NCBI GenBank assembly: GCA_963930655.1
Contig: OZ005619.1
Coordinates: forward strand, 22,591,752 to 22,655,751
Reading direction: 5' to 3'
DNA from: Myrica gale
Taxonomy: Eukaryota; Streptophyta; Magnoliopsida; Fagales; Myricaceae
Length of the DNA stretch: 64,000 nucleotides
Made by a program: the position numbers and the translations under genes. Below are positions 51,186 through 63,470 of the stretch, in pieces (the first letter of the stretch is position 1; each line of letters begins with the position of its first letter). A model generated the notes under the pieces. That model was not told the origin of the DNA. It did no database searches and worked only from the letters and a program-made list of their open reading frames with translations.

Positions 51186-51700
51186 TTAGCAATTTCTAAG
51201 GGACTTCTCAATCTCGTCATCGGAAGATTTCTCTACTTTCTTCTTCCTCTGACGAGTAAGATCAAGCGAGCAATCAATGTCTTCAATCACAATCATAGAC
51301 TTACTGGTTGTCTCAATCAAAAGTTTCCTCAGCTCTGTGTTGTCCTTCACTGCTGCATGCTCAAGATCGTAGACATCGTAGTTCAACAGATTCGCCATTG
51401 CTGCAATCATCGTCGACTTCCCAGTACCCGGAGGCCCGTAAAGTAGATAACCCCTCTTCCAGGCCTTTCCAATCTTTGCATAGAAGTCCTTACTCTTGCT
51501 GAAAGTCAACAGATCTTCAGTAATCTCCTTCTTCTTCTCCGGCTCCATCGCCATTGTTTCGAAGGTTGCTGGATGCTCGAACACAATATGACTCCACATG
51601 GTTTGCTTGTAGCTCGGCCACTTGTAACCAGGGCTATTTGTGTACAGCTTCCTCTGCCTATTCTTCACTCTAATCTCCTTCCCTTCCTTCACGACATGGC
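51186..51700 (-). pseudogene. BCS1-like AAA-ATPase fragment (AATP1/HSR4 type)
   Basis: A 168-residue open frame (minus strand) matches the middle of plant AAA-ATPases of the BCS1-like, intronless type. It has KEGKEIRVKNRQRKLYTNS, WSHIVFEHPATFETMAM, the P-loop YGPPGTGKSTMIAAMAN and Walker B IVIEDIDCSLDL. The N-terminal membrane and AAA-associated domain is missing, and the frame ends in the Lys-rich linker before the second half of the ATPase domain. Just past the stop, another frame resumes a charged linker (EIAKKEAKEEGSSNK), which suggests a frameshift too. Upstream lie two copies of GGCTCCCACAATGGACTT and a run of 17 C. A family member would be about 450-520 aa, so this is a non-functional piece. 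Confidence 0.85.
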
Positions 51701-51737
51701 TCCCACAATGGACTTGGCTCCCACAATGGACTTTCTG

Positions 51738-51754
51738 CCCCCCCCCCCCCCCCC
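51738..51754. repeat. Run of 17 C
   Basis: Unbroken cytosines. A similar run of 16 C is at 56418-56433. Such long G/C homopolymers are rare in AT-rich plant spacers. Confidence 0.9.
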
Positions 51755-53912
51755 GTACATCAAGGCTTCATGCGTTACAATGTCAAAGTATCCTTTCCCT
51801 GCCATATGGGTAACCACTTTAATAATGATAATGAAACTAACCGGTAGATCGGGGCTCTTTTGTTCGTTTCTATTTTGATTTAGTAATTATGCGATTGGAT
51901 ATCAATGTCGTACGATTACTATGCATTTAGGTAGGAAAAGAATAATAAAAAACAATAATTTAAACTTTTATTAATATTTATCCCCCTAGCCCCATCCCTC
52001 GGACTAGGGGTGTTCATTTGTACCGGTAGTGACCGTTTTAACCACTAAAATTGTTACCACTATCGCTACCGTAACCGATAAGGGCGGTTATTGTGCCTTA
52101 GCGATGCGGTGACGGTGAGGTTTTTGCCAAACCGTCACCTACACTACTATTAACCACCCCTAATTGAGACTTAAGATGATTATTGATTATGTAACATACT
52201 TTTGTTGAGCTTTTATTGGAATATGTTAGTTGGTTTATGTCAAATTGTTAGACACTTTTATTAGACTTTAGTCTTTATGTTTGAATATGATATTATGTTG
52301 GACTTTTGGATAACTTAATATATTTGTTATGATTATTAATGATTATGATATTATGTTTGAATATGCTATGATATTTGTCCATTTGATATGATTATTGATT
52401 ATAATATTATGTTAGAAATTTAAACAACCCAAAATAGTGAAAAAAATTTAAAAAAGCCAAAGGAAAAACCCATTTTTTTGGCACAACAGTTATACGGTTT
52501 AAGCGGTTACCGTATAACCGTTACCGTTAATACCGTCATCGACAAGAGCGGTTATCGTGCCTTAGCGGTGCGGTGACGGTGTCAATTATGTGATTCCGTC
52601 AATTGCGGTGACGGTTTTTACCAAACCGTCACCTACACTAACATTAACCATCACTTCTATAAGGTTGGAGGTAGTGGTGGTTAACGTTCTGATTCAACAC
52701 CTACACTAACGTTAACCTTATATAAGTCAAACGAAGTCAGATGTTGCATCAGAATATAATATTGCCACTACTTCTAACATGTGATCGAAGATTTCTTGGA
52801 TGCTTCATTAAAAGTTTATCAGGAACAGAAATTGAGAGGACATATATAGTTAATGCACTTCAGCACTTGTACAGGAAGAAATTAAAACATTAGGAGCATC
52901 GCAAGAGCACAATTAGTGACCTGCATGCAAATTGATTCTATGTAGAGCCTTAGAGGGAAGGGGGAAACAGCCAAAACAGCCAAGTATTTGCATAAACATT
53001 AATAATTTAATATATTCCCCGGCCGGTTTGAGCTTATACTTTAGCTTGACTTGAGCTCCCTAGTCCTTATGATAGTCAACTGTACTATATACAGGCTGAA
53101 CTTCATAAATTCCAAAAGGATTAAATTTAGTCTTAATTAATTTTTCAGTTTTTATAGTTAACTTTTTCTCATTTTCAGTTTTAATTCTACTCCTAAGAAT
53201 CTATGAGATTAACTGCTTATTCCAAAAAAGTTCTTCGATCCATTCAAACACCAACTACACAAGGCATGTATGCATATTCTGTTGACGAAAAACTGGTCAC
53301 TAATATTAAGCGATTTGGGTTGAACGAATTTAGATGTCAAGCAATAATTGGTGGTGAGACTTATTTTCCGGTAACCACGTAGGCATATTCGGTTAGTCGT
53401 TAGATAGAAAAGTTAAATCACACGGGAAAAGAACTGGCGGATTAATTAAATTTTAAATAATGATATTTATTTAAGTTTGCATGGTTTGATCACTTCCTCT
53501 TGAATAACATAGTACTTATCCGAAAAACCACAAATTCTGATTAGAATATTTTAAATTAAACCAAAATAATGGTGCAGAAGAAATACACTCTTTCTTTACA
53601 CATTAGCTTCTTTATCTTTTTCATTATTTAAAAAAAAATTATTTTCTTAAAATTAATGATTCACACGACAAAAAAGTTAACAAAATTACAAGTAATATTA
53701 TTTTAATTTTGACTAACACGTGTGAAAATTATGATTAAAGCTAATATGTAAATCATTAACTTTATAAATAGAAGTTAAACAAACAGGACTTATTTGATAA
53801 AAAATGAAAATTAAGAAACTTTATAATAAATTTAAAAATCGAAATACGAATTGTCAAAAGATCCCAAAATTTAGACACGAAATAGTTACATAACCCAAAA
53901 AAAATTAGAATA
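51755..53912. other. Spacer between the KAI2 copies
   Basis: At 51835-51870 a segment (AACTAACCGGTAGATCGGGG) closely resembles the promoter of KAI2 copy B at 56002-56036 (AACTAACCAGTAGATCAGGA). From 52006 to about 52690 lies hAT-like repeat sequence. The remainder to 53912 is AT-rich with no gene. Confidence 0.55.
52006..52690. mobile_element. hAT-like non-autonomous element with GGTGACGGT motifs
   Basis: The left edge reads TAGGGGTGTTCATTTGTACC, typical of plant hAT ends; an inverted partner CCACCCCTAA is at 52152-52161. Two direct blocks of about 80 bp (52077-52157 and about 52550-52650) share CGGTTATYGTGCCTTAGCG and AAACCGTCACCTACACTA. GGTGACGGT or its complement recurs about six times, like hAT subterminal motifs. 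The middle is AT-rich. No 8-bp target duplication was found, so the limits are approximate. Confidence 0.55.
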
Positions 53913-55931
53913 TCATGGACAAATGTCATGATGAATATGCCTGAGAATAACAGGAACTACAACCTCTGGCGCACTCAACTGGGGAATGTGACCCTCCGTC
54001 GATATGATTTCCACGATCGATTTGCTGCCAAGATTTTGATGCAAGTACTCGGACACCAAAACCGGCACGGCCATGTCCTTCATGCTCTGTATAATGTGAC
54101 AAGGCACAGTGACCAGGGATAGTTTTTGTCTAAAATCGCTTTGGAACGTGGTCTGAACCAAGCTCAGGGCTATGTCTGGTCTCACGTTGAACAGGGTCCG
54201 GCTAAATTCCTGGACCGCCCACGAGTCCATGTCCCCGCCCACCATTAGGGGAGCAAACCCAGAACACCATGCCTTGTAGTTAGATTGCAGAGCGTCGAAT
54301 AACTGGTCTAGATCTTCTTGCTCAAACCCTCCATAGTAATTCACGTCATTCAAATACCTTGTTAAGGAGAAATAAAAGTGGCGAATTAATAAACAGATCA
54401 TGTATTATTGTACAATAGAGAATTTACTTAGCTTTAAAGGGGTTGTCAGCATAACACTTGCAAAAGCAAATTAAGAGAACAAATTATTGAGGTAATTAAA
54501 CGCTTATTCTATTAATTCACAGATGATCACTTTACAATTAGGTAGTGAAACAAAATATTATCCCTAAAAATAATTGTCCAAGTACCAGAGTATTTGATAA
54601 GAGGTAGTTCTAGTTTAGAATATTATCTTGAGGAATAACCATGTTACCGTCGTGAGTTTTATCATTTTAGCAAATCGATCCCTAAATCTCTAATTTAGAC
54701 AAGTGATCAATCACCTCGAATTGCCGTATAATGTTTTGTCCATTTTGAAGGGAGGTTCATCACTTGTCTAATTTTGCATGTCAGATTCTTAAGACACTTC
54801 CACGTGCCTTAAAAAATAGCAAGAAAAAAGATAAATAAAAGAGGAAGCGGTGTTAATGAGGGGAATAAAAAAAATAAAGCGAATATAGTCCCTAATAATT
54901 TTTCTTAGATCTGAAGCTGCCCCAGTTTCTGTTTTCGTCACAAATCACTGTTCAACTCTCGATGTGCAAGGCCTCGAAGCCCGTCGATCTCTATGACTAT
55001 CCATTAACGAAACCTTATTCATTTAATTTGTTCTATTTTATATGGCCATGGAAGCTCGTATTCATTCAATGTTCATCTAAATGAGATGTTTCTTCCAGGA
55101 CGCGCGGTGCCGATCGAGACAATATAATCTTTTTTTTTATTATAATAAAAATAAAAACTTTATTCAAATAATCTATCTTTTTACTCTCTTTTTTTTTATC
55201 GATTTTAATATTTTAAAATTTTAATCCCTACAAAATTTTAAAACTAAAACACATCTCCAACACATTGGCAGAAGATGACTGCAGGTGGGACAGTTTCAAC
55301 CGCTAGAGATGAGACTACGCGCTTCCTCGCCCTGGAGATCCACTCCCTTGTTGGGGGGGCAGCGAAGGATCGAGGTGGAGGCCACCATCCGTCCAAAACT
55401 TATGTGGGCTTTCTTTCTGTATATTATTTTTATTTGTTTCCCTAAGACATTGAGGTCATGTCTTAAATCATCTGGCAAGTATATTATCACATTTTTAGTT
55501 TAATTTGGAGATAAATGATAATAATTTTGTCCTAATTACAAAAATCCACATACGTACCTGGGGGAGCCGCCAAGCATGAGGACCTTCAAGAAGAGATCAG
55601 GGCGAATAATGGACGCAAGGACACCTATGATGGCCGAGATGGAATGGCCCACAAAGATGCACGAATCAACTCGTAGCTCTTCCAGTATGGCAAGCAGGTC
55701 ATACGCATAACCCTCGAGAGTGGAGTACCGTCCGTAGTCGAAGTAGTCCGGGTTGGTGGTACCTGCGCCAATGTTATCGTACAAAATGACTTGGTAGCAG
55801 TTGTCCTCCAGAAGGTGAGGAACAACGTGCCTCCACACCGACTGGTCCGAACCGAAGCCATGGGCCAGAACAATCTTCCGTTGGCCGGAACCCAGAATCT
55901 TCACGTTGTGAGCTTGTTCAACGATCCCCAT
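53913..55931 (-). CDS. KAI2: KAI2-like alpha/beta hydrolase, copy B
   Basis: Predicted 272 aa from two exons: 55931-55558 and 54357-53913, with a 1.2 kb intron at the same codon as copy A. It begins [18 protein letters not shown] and keeps the full triad: Ser in [11 protein letters not shown], Asp in SMKDMAVP and His in TEGHIPQLS (residues 97, 219 and 248 because of a two-residue insertion, [13 protein letters not shown]). Pocket changes against Arabidopsis KAI2 include Ala161 to Met and Tyr124 kept. The fold matches the karrikin/butenolide receptor family that works with the F-box protein MAX2. A TATA box lies 93 bp upstream. It is the more conserved of the tandem pair and a plausible functional receptor; ligand preference cannot be read off. 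Confidence 0.94.
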
Positions 55932-56023
55932 TTTCTGATCCAGTTTTTTCCTTCGACCTTAGTTTTCTTTTGGTGTTCTGTTCCTTAACTATAACGATTG
56001 GAACTAACCAGTAGATCAGGACC

Positions 56024-56031
56024 CTTTTATA
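56024..56031 (-). promoter_or_regulatory. TATA box of KAI2 copy B
   Basis: The minus strand reads TATAAAAG, 93 bp upstream of the start codon. It sits within the segment that is partly duplicated at 51835-51870. Confidence 0.65.
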
Positions 56032-57467
56032 GTTTCATTTGGTATTTTCCTTTTTGTTTTAATCGTGATATTGTGAGTTTTAAAAGCTTTTAGATGTACT
56101 CATTCTTGCCATTCATGATAGAGATCTTGGCTCTTCGTGGCTACAAGGATACCCTATCCATCTCCGGACAGAGCTGAAAGATTCCAAACCACGGCAATGG
56201 ACTGTGGACAGCGACGGAGTTCGGCTTATTGAGTTAAGAGAGAGAGAAATGCGCTGACTTAAGTGAGGGTGATAGTAAAATAAAAATACATAAAATAGAA
56301 TAAGAGGTAATGGTACGGATTAAAGATATAAACAAATGATTATTGAAAAGATTGTTTAACCAACTCATAATTAATTCAAATGCGCTAAGCCGGCACAAGT
56401 GGGGACGGCCGCCACCGCCCCCCCCCCCCCCCCTCCCGCGAGCTTCCAAATCTGCCTCTCAAGGATCTGAATAATTAAAATATATTTGACATTTTAAAAA
56501 AAATCATTGCATTCCTACTAAAATTGCCTTCTTCAAAAAAAAATTGAAAAGGAGAAAAATGTAGTCAAGTTTGAGCATTTTTTATTAATAGGATACTATC
56601 AAATGATAACCTTTCGCCTTCAACAAAATGTATGGCGCCCCAAGATAAGTTTTCTAGCTTAGATGGTCTTCCCAATGTGATACCTTTTTTTTTTAATTTT
56701 TTTGTAATCAAAATAATTGGCTCCACATTCCTGGTCAAAAAATACATCGTCAGAGGATCAACCCTTTAATAACCAAGGAATGTTGTTATTTTGAGGATGA
56801 GTACCGGAATGGATAGCCCATTCCAGTTTAAGTATTCACCGGAATCTAAAATTTCTTTCAGTTCCATCGATGGAGAAGAGAAAGCAATCTGTTCGTTAAT
56901 GATTTTGATTGGTGCATCTGAATCTGCACCTCTGTCAACGGTTGAGGAATTGCCGCAACCAGATCAGCCGAAGACCCGAGGTTTGCCTCCCAGCCCACGT
57001 ACATGGACACAGCCCACGCACAGGCCTAAGAGAAAGAAAGTTCTAAGACCTTGACAGCAATAGTCACATTCTTGCCCTGAGGCCTAATAACGACATTAGG
57101 CTATGTTTGGAAAGAGGGTTGAGTTTTGGTTTGTTTGGGTTTGGGTTTTAAAATTTAAAATTCAAATTTTAAGGGCAACAATATTTGCCCATCCATTGCC
57201 AATTTAAGCGTCGGGTAATTTAATATTTGATTTTTTTTATGACGAAAAGATTAATGACAAGGGCAACAAAGTTCCATTCATTTATAAATAAATAAATAAA
57301 AGAAAAAAAGAAAAAAATTATAACAACACGTACAATGGTATATCTGCAGCTGCATAGGCACTTAGGAGTATAGTCAACCCTTATAAAAGCCTCACAAATG
57401 TCTTATGCGTGTGTCGCTCCTGCTTTTTTACAAAAGTAACTTTAGGCGATTGCAGCCCGACTTATTG

Positions 57468-57622
57468 GGGAACGGATTCGGTCCGAAGCTGAATCCGTGC
57501 GAAGTGGTAAGGCCAGCCGTCAACGGTCGGAATTGCCCGACCAACACTGTTCGGGCAGGTGTGAGTCCCTGGACCCTTACCAACTTCGCACGGATTCGAC
57601 TTCGCACCGTTTCCGACTTAAT
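57468..57622. mobile_element. GC-rich inverted-repeat element
   Basis: GAATCCGTGCGAAGTGGTAA (about 57491-57514) is matched by the inverse of GAATCCGTGCGAAGTTGGTA (about 57576-57600), giving arms of about 24 bp that extend with mismatches to about 45 bp. The loop contains CGGTCGGAATTGCCCGACC, itself partly palindromic. The GC content stands out from the surrounding AT-rich DNA. Confidence 0.65.
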
Positions 57623-58828
57623 GTGCATAGTTTGCGATATATAGACATGAGAAAAAAAATGAAGGTGTCAGTAGTCAGCTGCAAAAGGTGAGCCCATGTG
57701 GTCATAGAAATCAGCGCGGAAACAAAAAACTATTTCCGAAATCAACGTCCAAACGCACTTAAATTCGAGAACACTATTTTTAGTTTGACAAAAGAAAAAA
57801 ATAGTCCTAAGTTTTCCCCACGCTGCGTAGAAGTCACGGCTTCATACCAACATTAAGACCGCTAATATATCTATGGGATAAAAAGACCTTCCCAAATGAA
57901 TGTCAGTCAATCCACTTCTTACAAATCACTGAATTATGTCAAATTTTTGGCCTGCCGTTTGTTATATTATGCTAGGATATTGACAGGTGATTCCCTATAT
58001 TGTATATACTTACGTCACTATAAAGAATCATGGAAATCAATAATTCACACGAACCTCAACAACAACAAAACAAGATGAATAATCCTGAAACCATTGAATA
58101 AAAATTAATATATGAAAAGAGAAGGAAAAATAGAATCATATATGCTTCGTGAGCGGCTCCATAAAGAATGATATAATTTGCAAATTAAATAGAGAAAAGA
58201 AATCGCTTCTCAAGTCCTTCAGAGGAGGATTTTAGTAGACAATCGTTAGTTCTATGAAAGAACTCAAGTCCGATGTCTTAACAGGATTCAAATATTCCAT
58301 ATTTTGCCAGTCAGTTATATCGAACTTAATTACTGAATGCCCTTATGAAAGAATTATATATCAGTAAGGCTCTCAATAAGAACAGATAACAGACGTTTAG
58401 AAGGTCAGTAATAAATCGAGAGACCTTGACTTATATTTCCAGCAAGCATTAACAAGATATTTACAAAAATCATTCACAAAATAACCGAAGTGCAAAATGA
58501 GGCCAAAACCCAAGCTGAGAAGTCAGGTAGCTTCAAATTTTAGGGTATTGGATTTGGTAAAAAAGTGAAGAAAGATGATTTTTAATATTTATTATAATAA
58601 AAAGTAATGATGTGATAGGAGAAGAAATTATATTGTAATTTTTTTTTGTATTAAAATTTTACTTTGCAAACCTATGCACAACCCGTTGTGATTTCAATAC
58701 TGAAACTGTATCCTGCCTTCCAGCCAGGAGTACCTTTCTGTGCAATAACTTATCAACTTTTACACAAAGATTATCCCATCTTTTTATCTAAGCACATAGA
58801 CTCTCACATCTTACTAGATATGGTTCAC

Positions 58829-61665
58829 TTAGGAGACAGTATGAAGTGAGACCTCTGCATCATCTGCATCCGCTTTCAGGGAGAATATATCTAAAGGACT
58901 ATTAATGCACTCAAAGAGGCAGTGATTCTTGAGCCTACCATTTGGAGAGCCTTGCGGATGATCCAGATATATGACAATGACTGTAATATCATCGTGAAAA
59001 TGTCGCCTTACCCCCTTTTCAATTCTTTTTATGTCGTCATATCTCATTTCTCTTTTCTTCGCAGCCTCCTGAAGGGCAGTTCTCACCAATCTCTTGGTTA
59101 TTCCCTGCAACAGAATTTTGACAGTTCTTACTATCCATTCATATACTGTAACCAGGTAGAAAATGTATTGACGCAGTAGAAAGTACACATGTGTATTGAC
59201 AGAAAGGAAAAATTAAGAGAGCACAACTAAAGTTTGGCAGGCCTTACGATTCTTGGATATTTTAATACAACATCAACAGCAGCTTCATCACTTAAATGCT
59301 CCCATAGACCATCTGATGCAAATATCAAAAACATGTCATGTGGTTTTAACTTCCTAGTCACGATTGAGGGCTCTGCTGTTATTACAGGTCTTTTTAAAGG
59401 AATGGGTGATCCGAACTGCTGGAAAAGTGGAACTCTGTTGAACTCAGGTTTCTTCAGGTAGACATCTCCAATTGATCTCGAGACCTATAAAGGGGAAGCA
59501 CAATATAAGGAATTCCCGGCATAACAAACCTTTTGAATACATAAACAGAATTTATTACCAAGCAATAAGGTAGCGTCTATCGAGAAGAATACATCCACTT
59601 AAACAGTCGTGTCATTTCTTCGTTCATTTGTAAATAGTAACCATCCTTTTATTTTTTCTATCACTGAAACTAATTGAAGTCTACCAGAATGTTGTCATAT
59701 AGTATTGTTTTCATTTTAATACAATTTCATAGGCCAGAAAATTAATGTTTCACCTTTCAAGTGCTTAAATAGTCAAAAGAATACGTCACAAGGATCACAT
59801 ATAGATAACATCTCAAATGATAATGATAAATTGCAGAATGCAGTGCTTTTGAGTCATTATGTGCATCACATGAGTTGTCGCTTAACTTATCATAGTTGAT
59901 TATGGCTGTCTGAAAGAGAAGCCAAGAAGCCAAAAAGCCAGAGCAGTTGAAAATAGAAGGATACTGTTGAAAAACAGGGAGAATATTACACCCACACCAG
60001 AAAGTTTTTTCCAGCGAGGATAACACCATACAGAAAGCATTACTTTGAGAATCTATGTTTCCAAAATAACAGTACTTCACCTGATAAACCTAATAAGAGC
60101 AAGATGGGATATTTAAAGGATAGACATTAATGGTTTGACATGATCTCAAGAAAGATTCGTTATTTTTCTGTAGTGGTCCTTTTATGAAGTCCTATATCAG
60201 TTACTACTGCAGGAAGAGACAATACATTAACAGGCATCTCATCTCTATATAATACATTATGTCACAAAGCACATTATCTCTTTCTATACACATAAGAGTA
60301 ACGATTTAATTTCAAGAAAGATGAGAGATGCCCATCCTCATATAACAGGATCACAAAATAAAAGAAGGCTAGCAAAATCCACTTCTGACATTAACTACAA
60401 TATAAATCTTACCAGCACTGCAGAAGGATTACATTATTAGAGAACATTGAGGAAATTAACAAATATCAACGCAATTATACTTTTTAAAATTGATCTCTCC
60501 ATACACCAAAACAATATTAGACACCTTTATAGATCATATAAACTTCCAGGAAACAGCCACTAGATGCGCATTGCTCATAAGTTGACTAAAAAAAAACAAA
60601 TCCTTGCTATCAAAGCTTACATCAATCACAACCTAAGGAGAAGATAGAGCCCTGAACCTGATTCTGACCTGAATAATACCCTTGATTCGCCAAACTCCAT
60701 GGGTATACACCACAATGTGTGAATCATCAGGATGAAGTGCCTTCACTTCTTTTCTCACCTCCTCCACTCCAACATTATGATCAGTAGATAACCGCTCTGG
60801 CACCACTGGACTGTTCGCTTGTCCTGATTTTCTACGGCCTAGAACTGCCCTCGAGTCCCCAAGATTAGCAACATATAAAACATTATCCGAAATAGCCCCA
60901 ATCAGACAACATGAACCCACAGAAGCAATTTGAGGCTGAACCTCCCATGATCGCTTCACCAAGTGTAAGAATTCCTTTTCTGTGGCCTCAAATGCCTTCT
61001 TGATAACATCCTCGGACAATCCACCCTGTTCTGTTGCAAACTCTGAGGGCAAAAAAACAAAGAGCCTAAATAGTCAATATTGGAGAATTGTTGCGGGGAA
61101 TTAAGACCTGAGCTCAAGAAAATAAATTAGAAATTCTAGTGCAGATTCTTATGTTACTTTTGGTTTAAATTTTTAAAGAACAATAGTAGAACCGAGCCAG
61201 CCACCTCAGCTAAGCGAAATAGTGATGCTAGTACTCATCAAGTCCACAAAACCAGATCTTTAAACTTTGTTTCCTTTTGAACTATTACGACTGCAAGTTT
61301 AAACAAAGAGTTGTTTTTTTGCAATAGAAACTGAAATACAAAGCTGAAAGCAACAATATTTTCAAAAGAAATACAAAAGGAGCTTCACCTGGGGTAGTAA
61401 ACTTACTGTGAAGGAAAGGGAAGAGGTGGTGGGAGATGAAGCGAGAAGCTTCGGGGCCACCATGCCCGTCGTAGACACCGACGTACGTGGCGGAAGGAGA
61501 GGTGAATACTTGTCCCTGGTCTTCGAGGTAGGAGTTCGCTTGCACTACCGCGATCGAGTAGTCTCCTAATGCGTGGGGCTTCAGCTCCATGTGCCACAGA
61601 AGCCCATCCTCACCCCCTCGACTTCCAAAGCACATCTCCAATGGCCGCCTACACAGCTCCAACAT
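58829..61665 (-). CDS. Clade D protein phosphatase 2C
   Basis: Predicted 381 aa from four exons: 61665-61407, 61042-60669, 59484-59248 and 59104-58829; phases all close and length fits the clade (about 380-400 aa). Metal-binding and PP2C motifs are intact: [68 protein letters not shown] and [14 protein letters not shown]. The N-terminus ([13 protein letters not shown]) and the [19 protein letters not shown] block are typical of the PP2C.D group. Arabidopsis members dephosphorylate plasma-membrane H+-ATPase in the SAUR-controlled acid-growth pathway; that role is inferred by family. Introns contain nothing recognisable. A short CT run in the leader (about 61664-61682) gives a GA-rich 5' untranslated region. 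Confidence 0.95.
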
Positions 61666-62339
61666 CTCTCTCTCTCTCTCTCTGTGGAATCGGTCCCTTG
61701 GATTTTCTAGGTTGCTGGGTGAAGAAAAAGAGTTTCGGTACGGTCTTTGATTCTTAAACATTTGTGTAAAGACGTGGGTTTGGTCATTGGTGGATAAATT
61801 ACCTTGGAATAAAGACAAAAGGTTAAAAAAAGAAAACGTTGGAATGCCGCGTTATAACAGAGACTGGGGGAGAATGAGAGAGAGATTTTCCGGGAAAATG
61901 GATCGCGTGCGTACTGTAAGGTCTTAGGTGGATAACCAACGACTGAGACCGAGTTTGGCTTAAGATTTTGTTGAGACTTTTTTCTTTTTAAGGAAGAGTG
62001 GGGGAGGCTTAGAAGAAAAAACAACGATACAGAGTGGGGACAGCCGGACAGGGAAGGGTCCGCATCGAGGAGAGAGAGGAAGACTCTCCGTGTGACGTGT
62101 GAGAGAAACATAGACAGAGAGGGTAGGTGGCATTGACGTGGAGTCAGAGGAAAACTTATCCACTGCGTCGTCAGATACAGGGAGTTATATTCCTTTGACC
62201 GAATTGGAAAATTCTCTCTCCGAAACTGCCGGCTCTGATACTCTATGCGGTCAGGATTTGGATTTCTCTTTTTTTTTTCCCTTAATAGGAGGGATAGGAT
62301 GCTCTTTATATTTATGTAAAAATTAAATAATTACTCTTT

Positions 62340-62715
62340 AACTTTTAATTTTATAATTTGAGACTTATAATTTTTAAAATTTATCCATTTTTATCCGTCA
62401 GGTAATAAATAAGTGTTAAATTTAACGAAAAAATATAAAAAATTAATTAAAATAACATTTCAAAATAAAAATATTAAAAAATTCATTAAAATTAAAAAAA
62501 TATTTTTTTTAAAAATAAACTATTAAAACTATATTTTAATAATCTATTTATTATTATTATTTATTTATAAAAATTTAGTCTTAGAGAGGCATTTCGGTAA
62601 TTTTGCGTGATTTTTTTGACTTTAACGCCTAATTTCAATGGAGCCGAAAATTGATAAATTTTAAAAATTATATCTCAAATTATGAAATTGAAATCTTTTT
62701 ATTTTTTTCAAATAT
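62340..62715. mobile_element. AT-rich foldback element
   Basis: TTTATAATTTGAGACTTATA at the left is matched by the inverse of TTCATAATTTGAGATATAAT at the right, followed by TTTTTAAAATTTATC in both arms; arms are about 45 bp. The body is almost pure A/T with TTTAACGAAAAA-type blocks. Confidence 0.55.
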
Positions 62716-62920
62716 AGGTAGCTAACTATCACTTTATCTCTTTTTTCTTCCTCGTTATTTCTAATTCGTTATTTTTCCTTTTTGCTGATTGGAAATGCTA
62801 TTCTTATGATGTAATCTCATTTCAGTTGTACAAATATAACCGTGATGCGTTAATTTCGAAACTTCTATATCCTTGATCCTTGATTATCATCTCAATGGTC
62901 TGTGCCGATTTTTTCTCCAC

Positions 62921-63240
62921 TTTTTTTTAGGCATAATTAGCATATGTATTGATAATATGATCAAGAAGGTTTTAACACCTCAGGAGGCTCTAAAAGGCGA
63001 ACCAGACACTCCGAAGAGTCGGCAGGCCAACGAGCAAACGGACCGTAAGGCCCTACAAAGGCCCCGAAGGGACGGATAAGCCACGAATGGCAGAAAGACC
63101 TCATAAGACAGTAAATACAAACTAATATGCCTAAAAACATGAAATATACAACACTAAAAGCACCACAAGCCGTAAACACAGCGGAAAACATAATACACAG
63201 AAATAAAACACAACAAGCCCTAAACAAATGGACAGACCCC
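62921..63240 (-). mobile_element. Probable non-LTR retroelement 3' fragment
   Basis: On the minus strand an open frame of 88 codons ends LEPPEVLKPS, followed by about 40 bp of 3' sequence and eight A residues (T run at 62921-62928). The frame is compositionally biased (repeated GPF/RPFG, low similarity to any enzyme). The A tail and terminal stop fit a truncated LINE-like insertion, but I see no convincing target duplication. Confidence 0.45.
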
Positions 63241-63470
63241 CACTTATATTGACGTGTATAGAGTATGATAAGTCAAAATAATACACGCACACAAATCTTA
63301 TTAAAACTTGTTAGGATAACTTGCAAATTCGGTAAGGATACAAATTAACCTCACGAGTTAAGTCAGCGATGTCTCCAATTTTGTATCGAACGTGACTTGT
63401 TGGCATATTCTCAAAGATTCATACAACGTCCAACTTTTACCTTGGGTTTATATTGTTGATGGCTTAGTTA

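Larger units (their letters stand above)
55932..58828. other. Intergenic between KAI2 copy B and PP2C
   Basis: 2.9 kb with no gene I can support. It contains the KAI2 B promoter, a C16 run (56418-56433), an 87-codon unrecognised open frame at 56791-57054 on the plus strand, a MITE-like left end near 57097 (GGCTATGTTTGGAAAGAGGG) and an inverted repeat at 57468-57622. The right part (57700-58800) is AT-rich. Confidence 0.5.
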
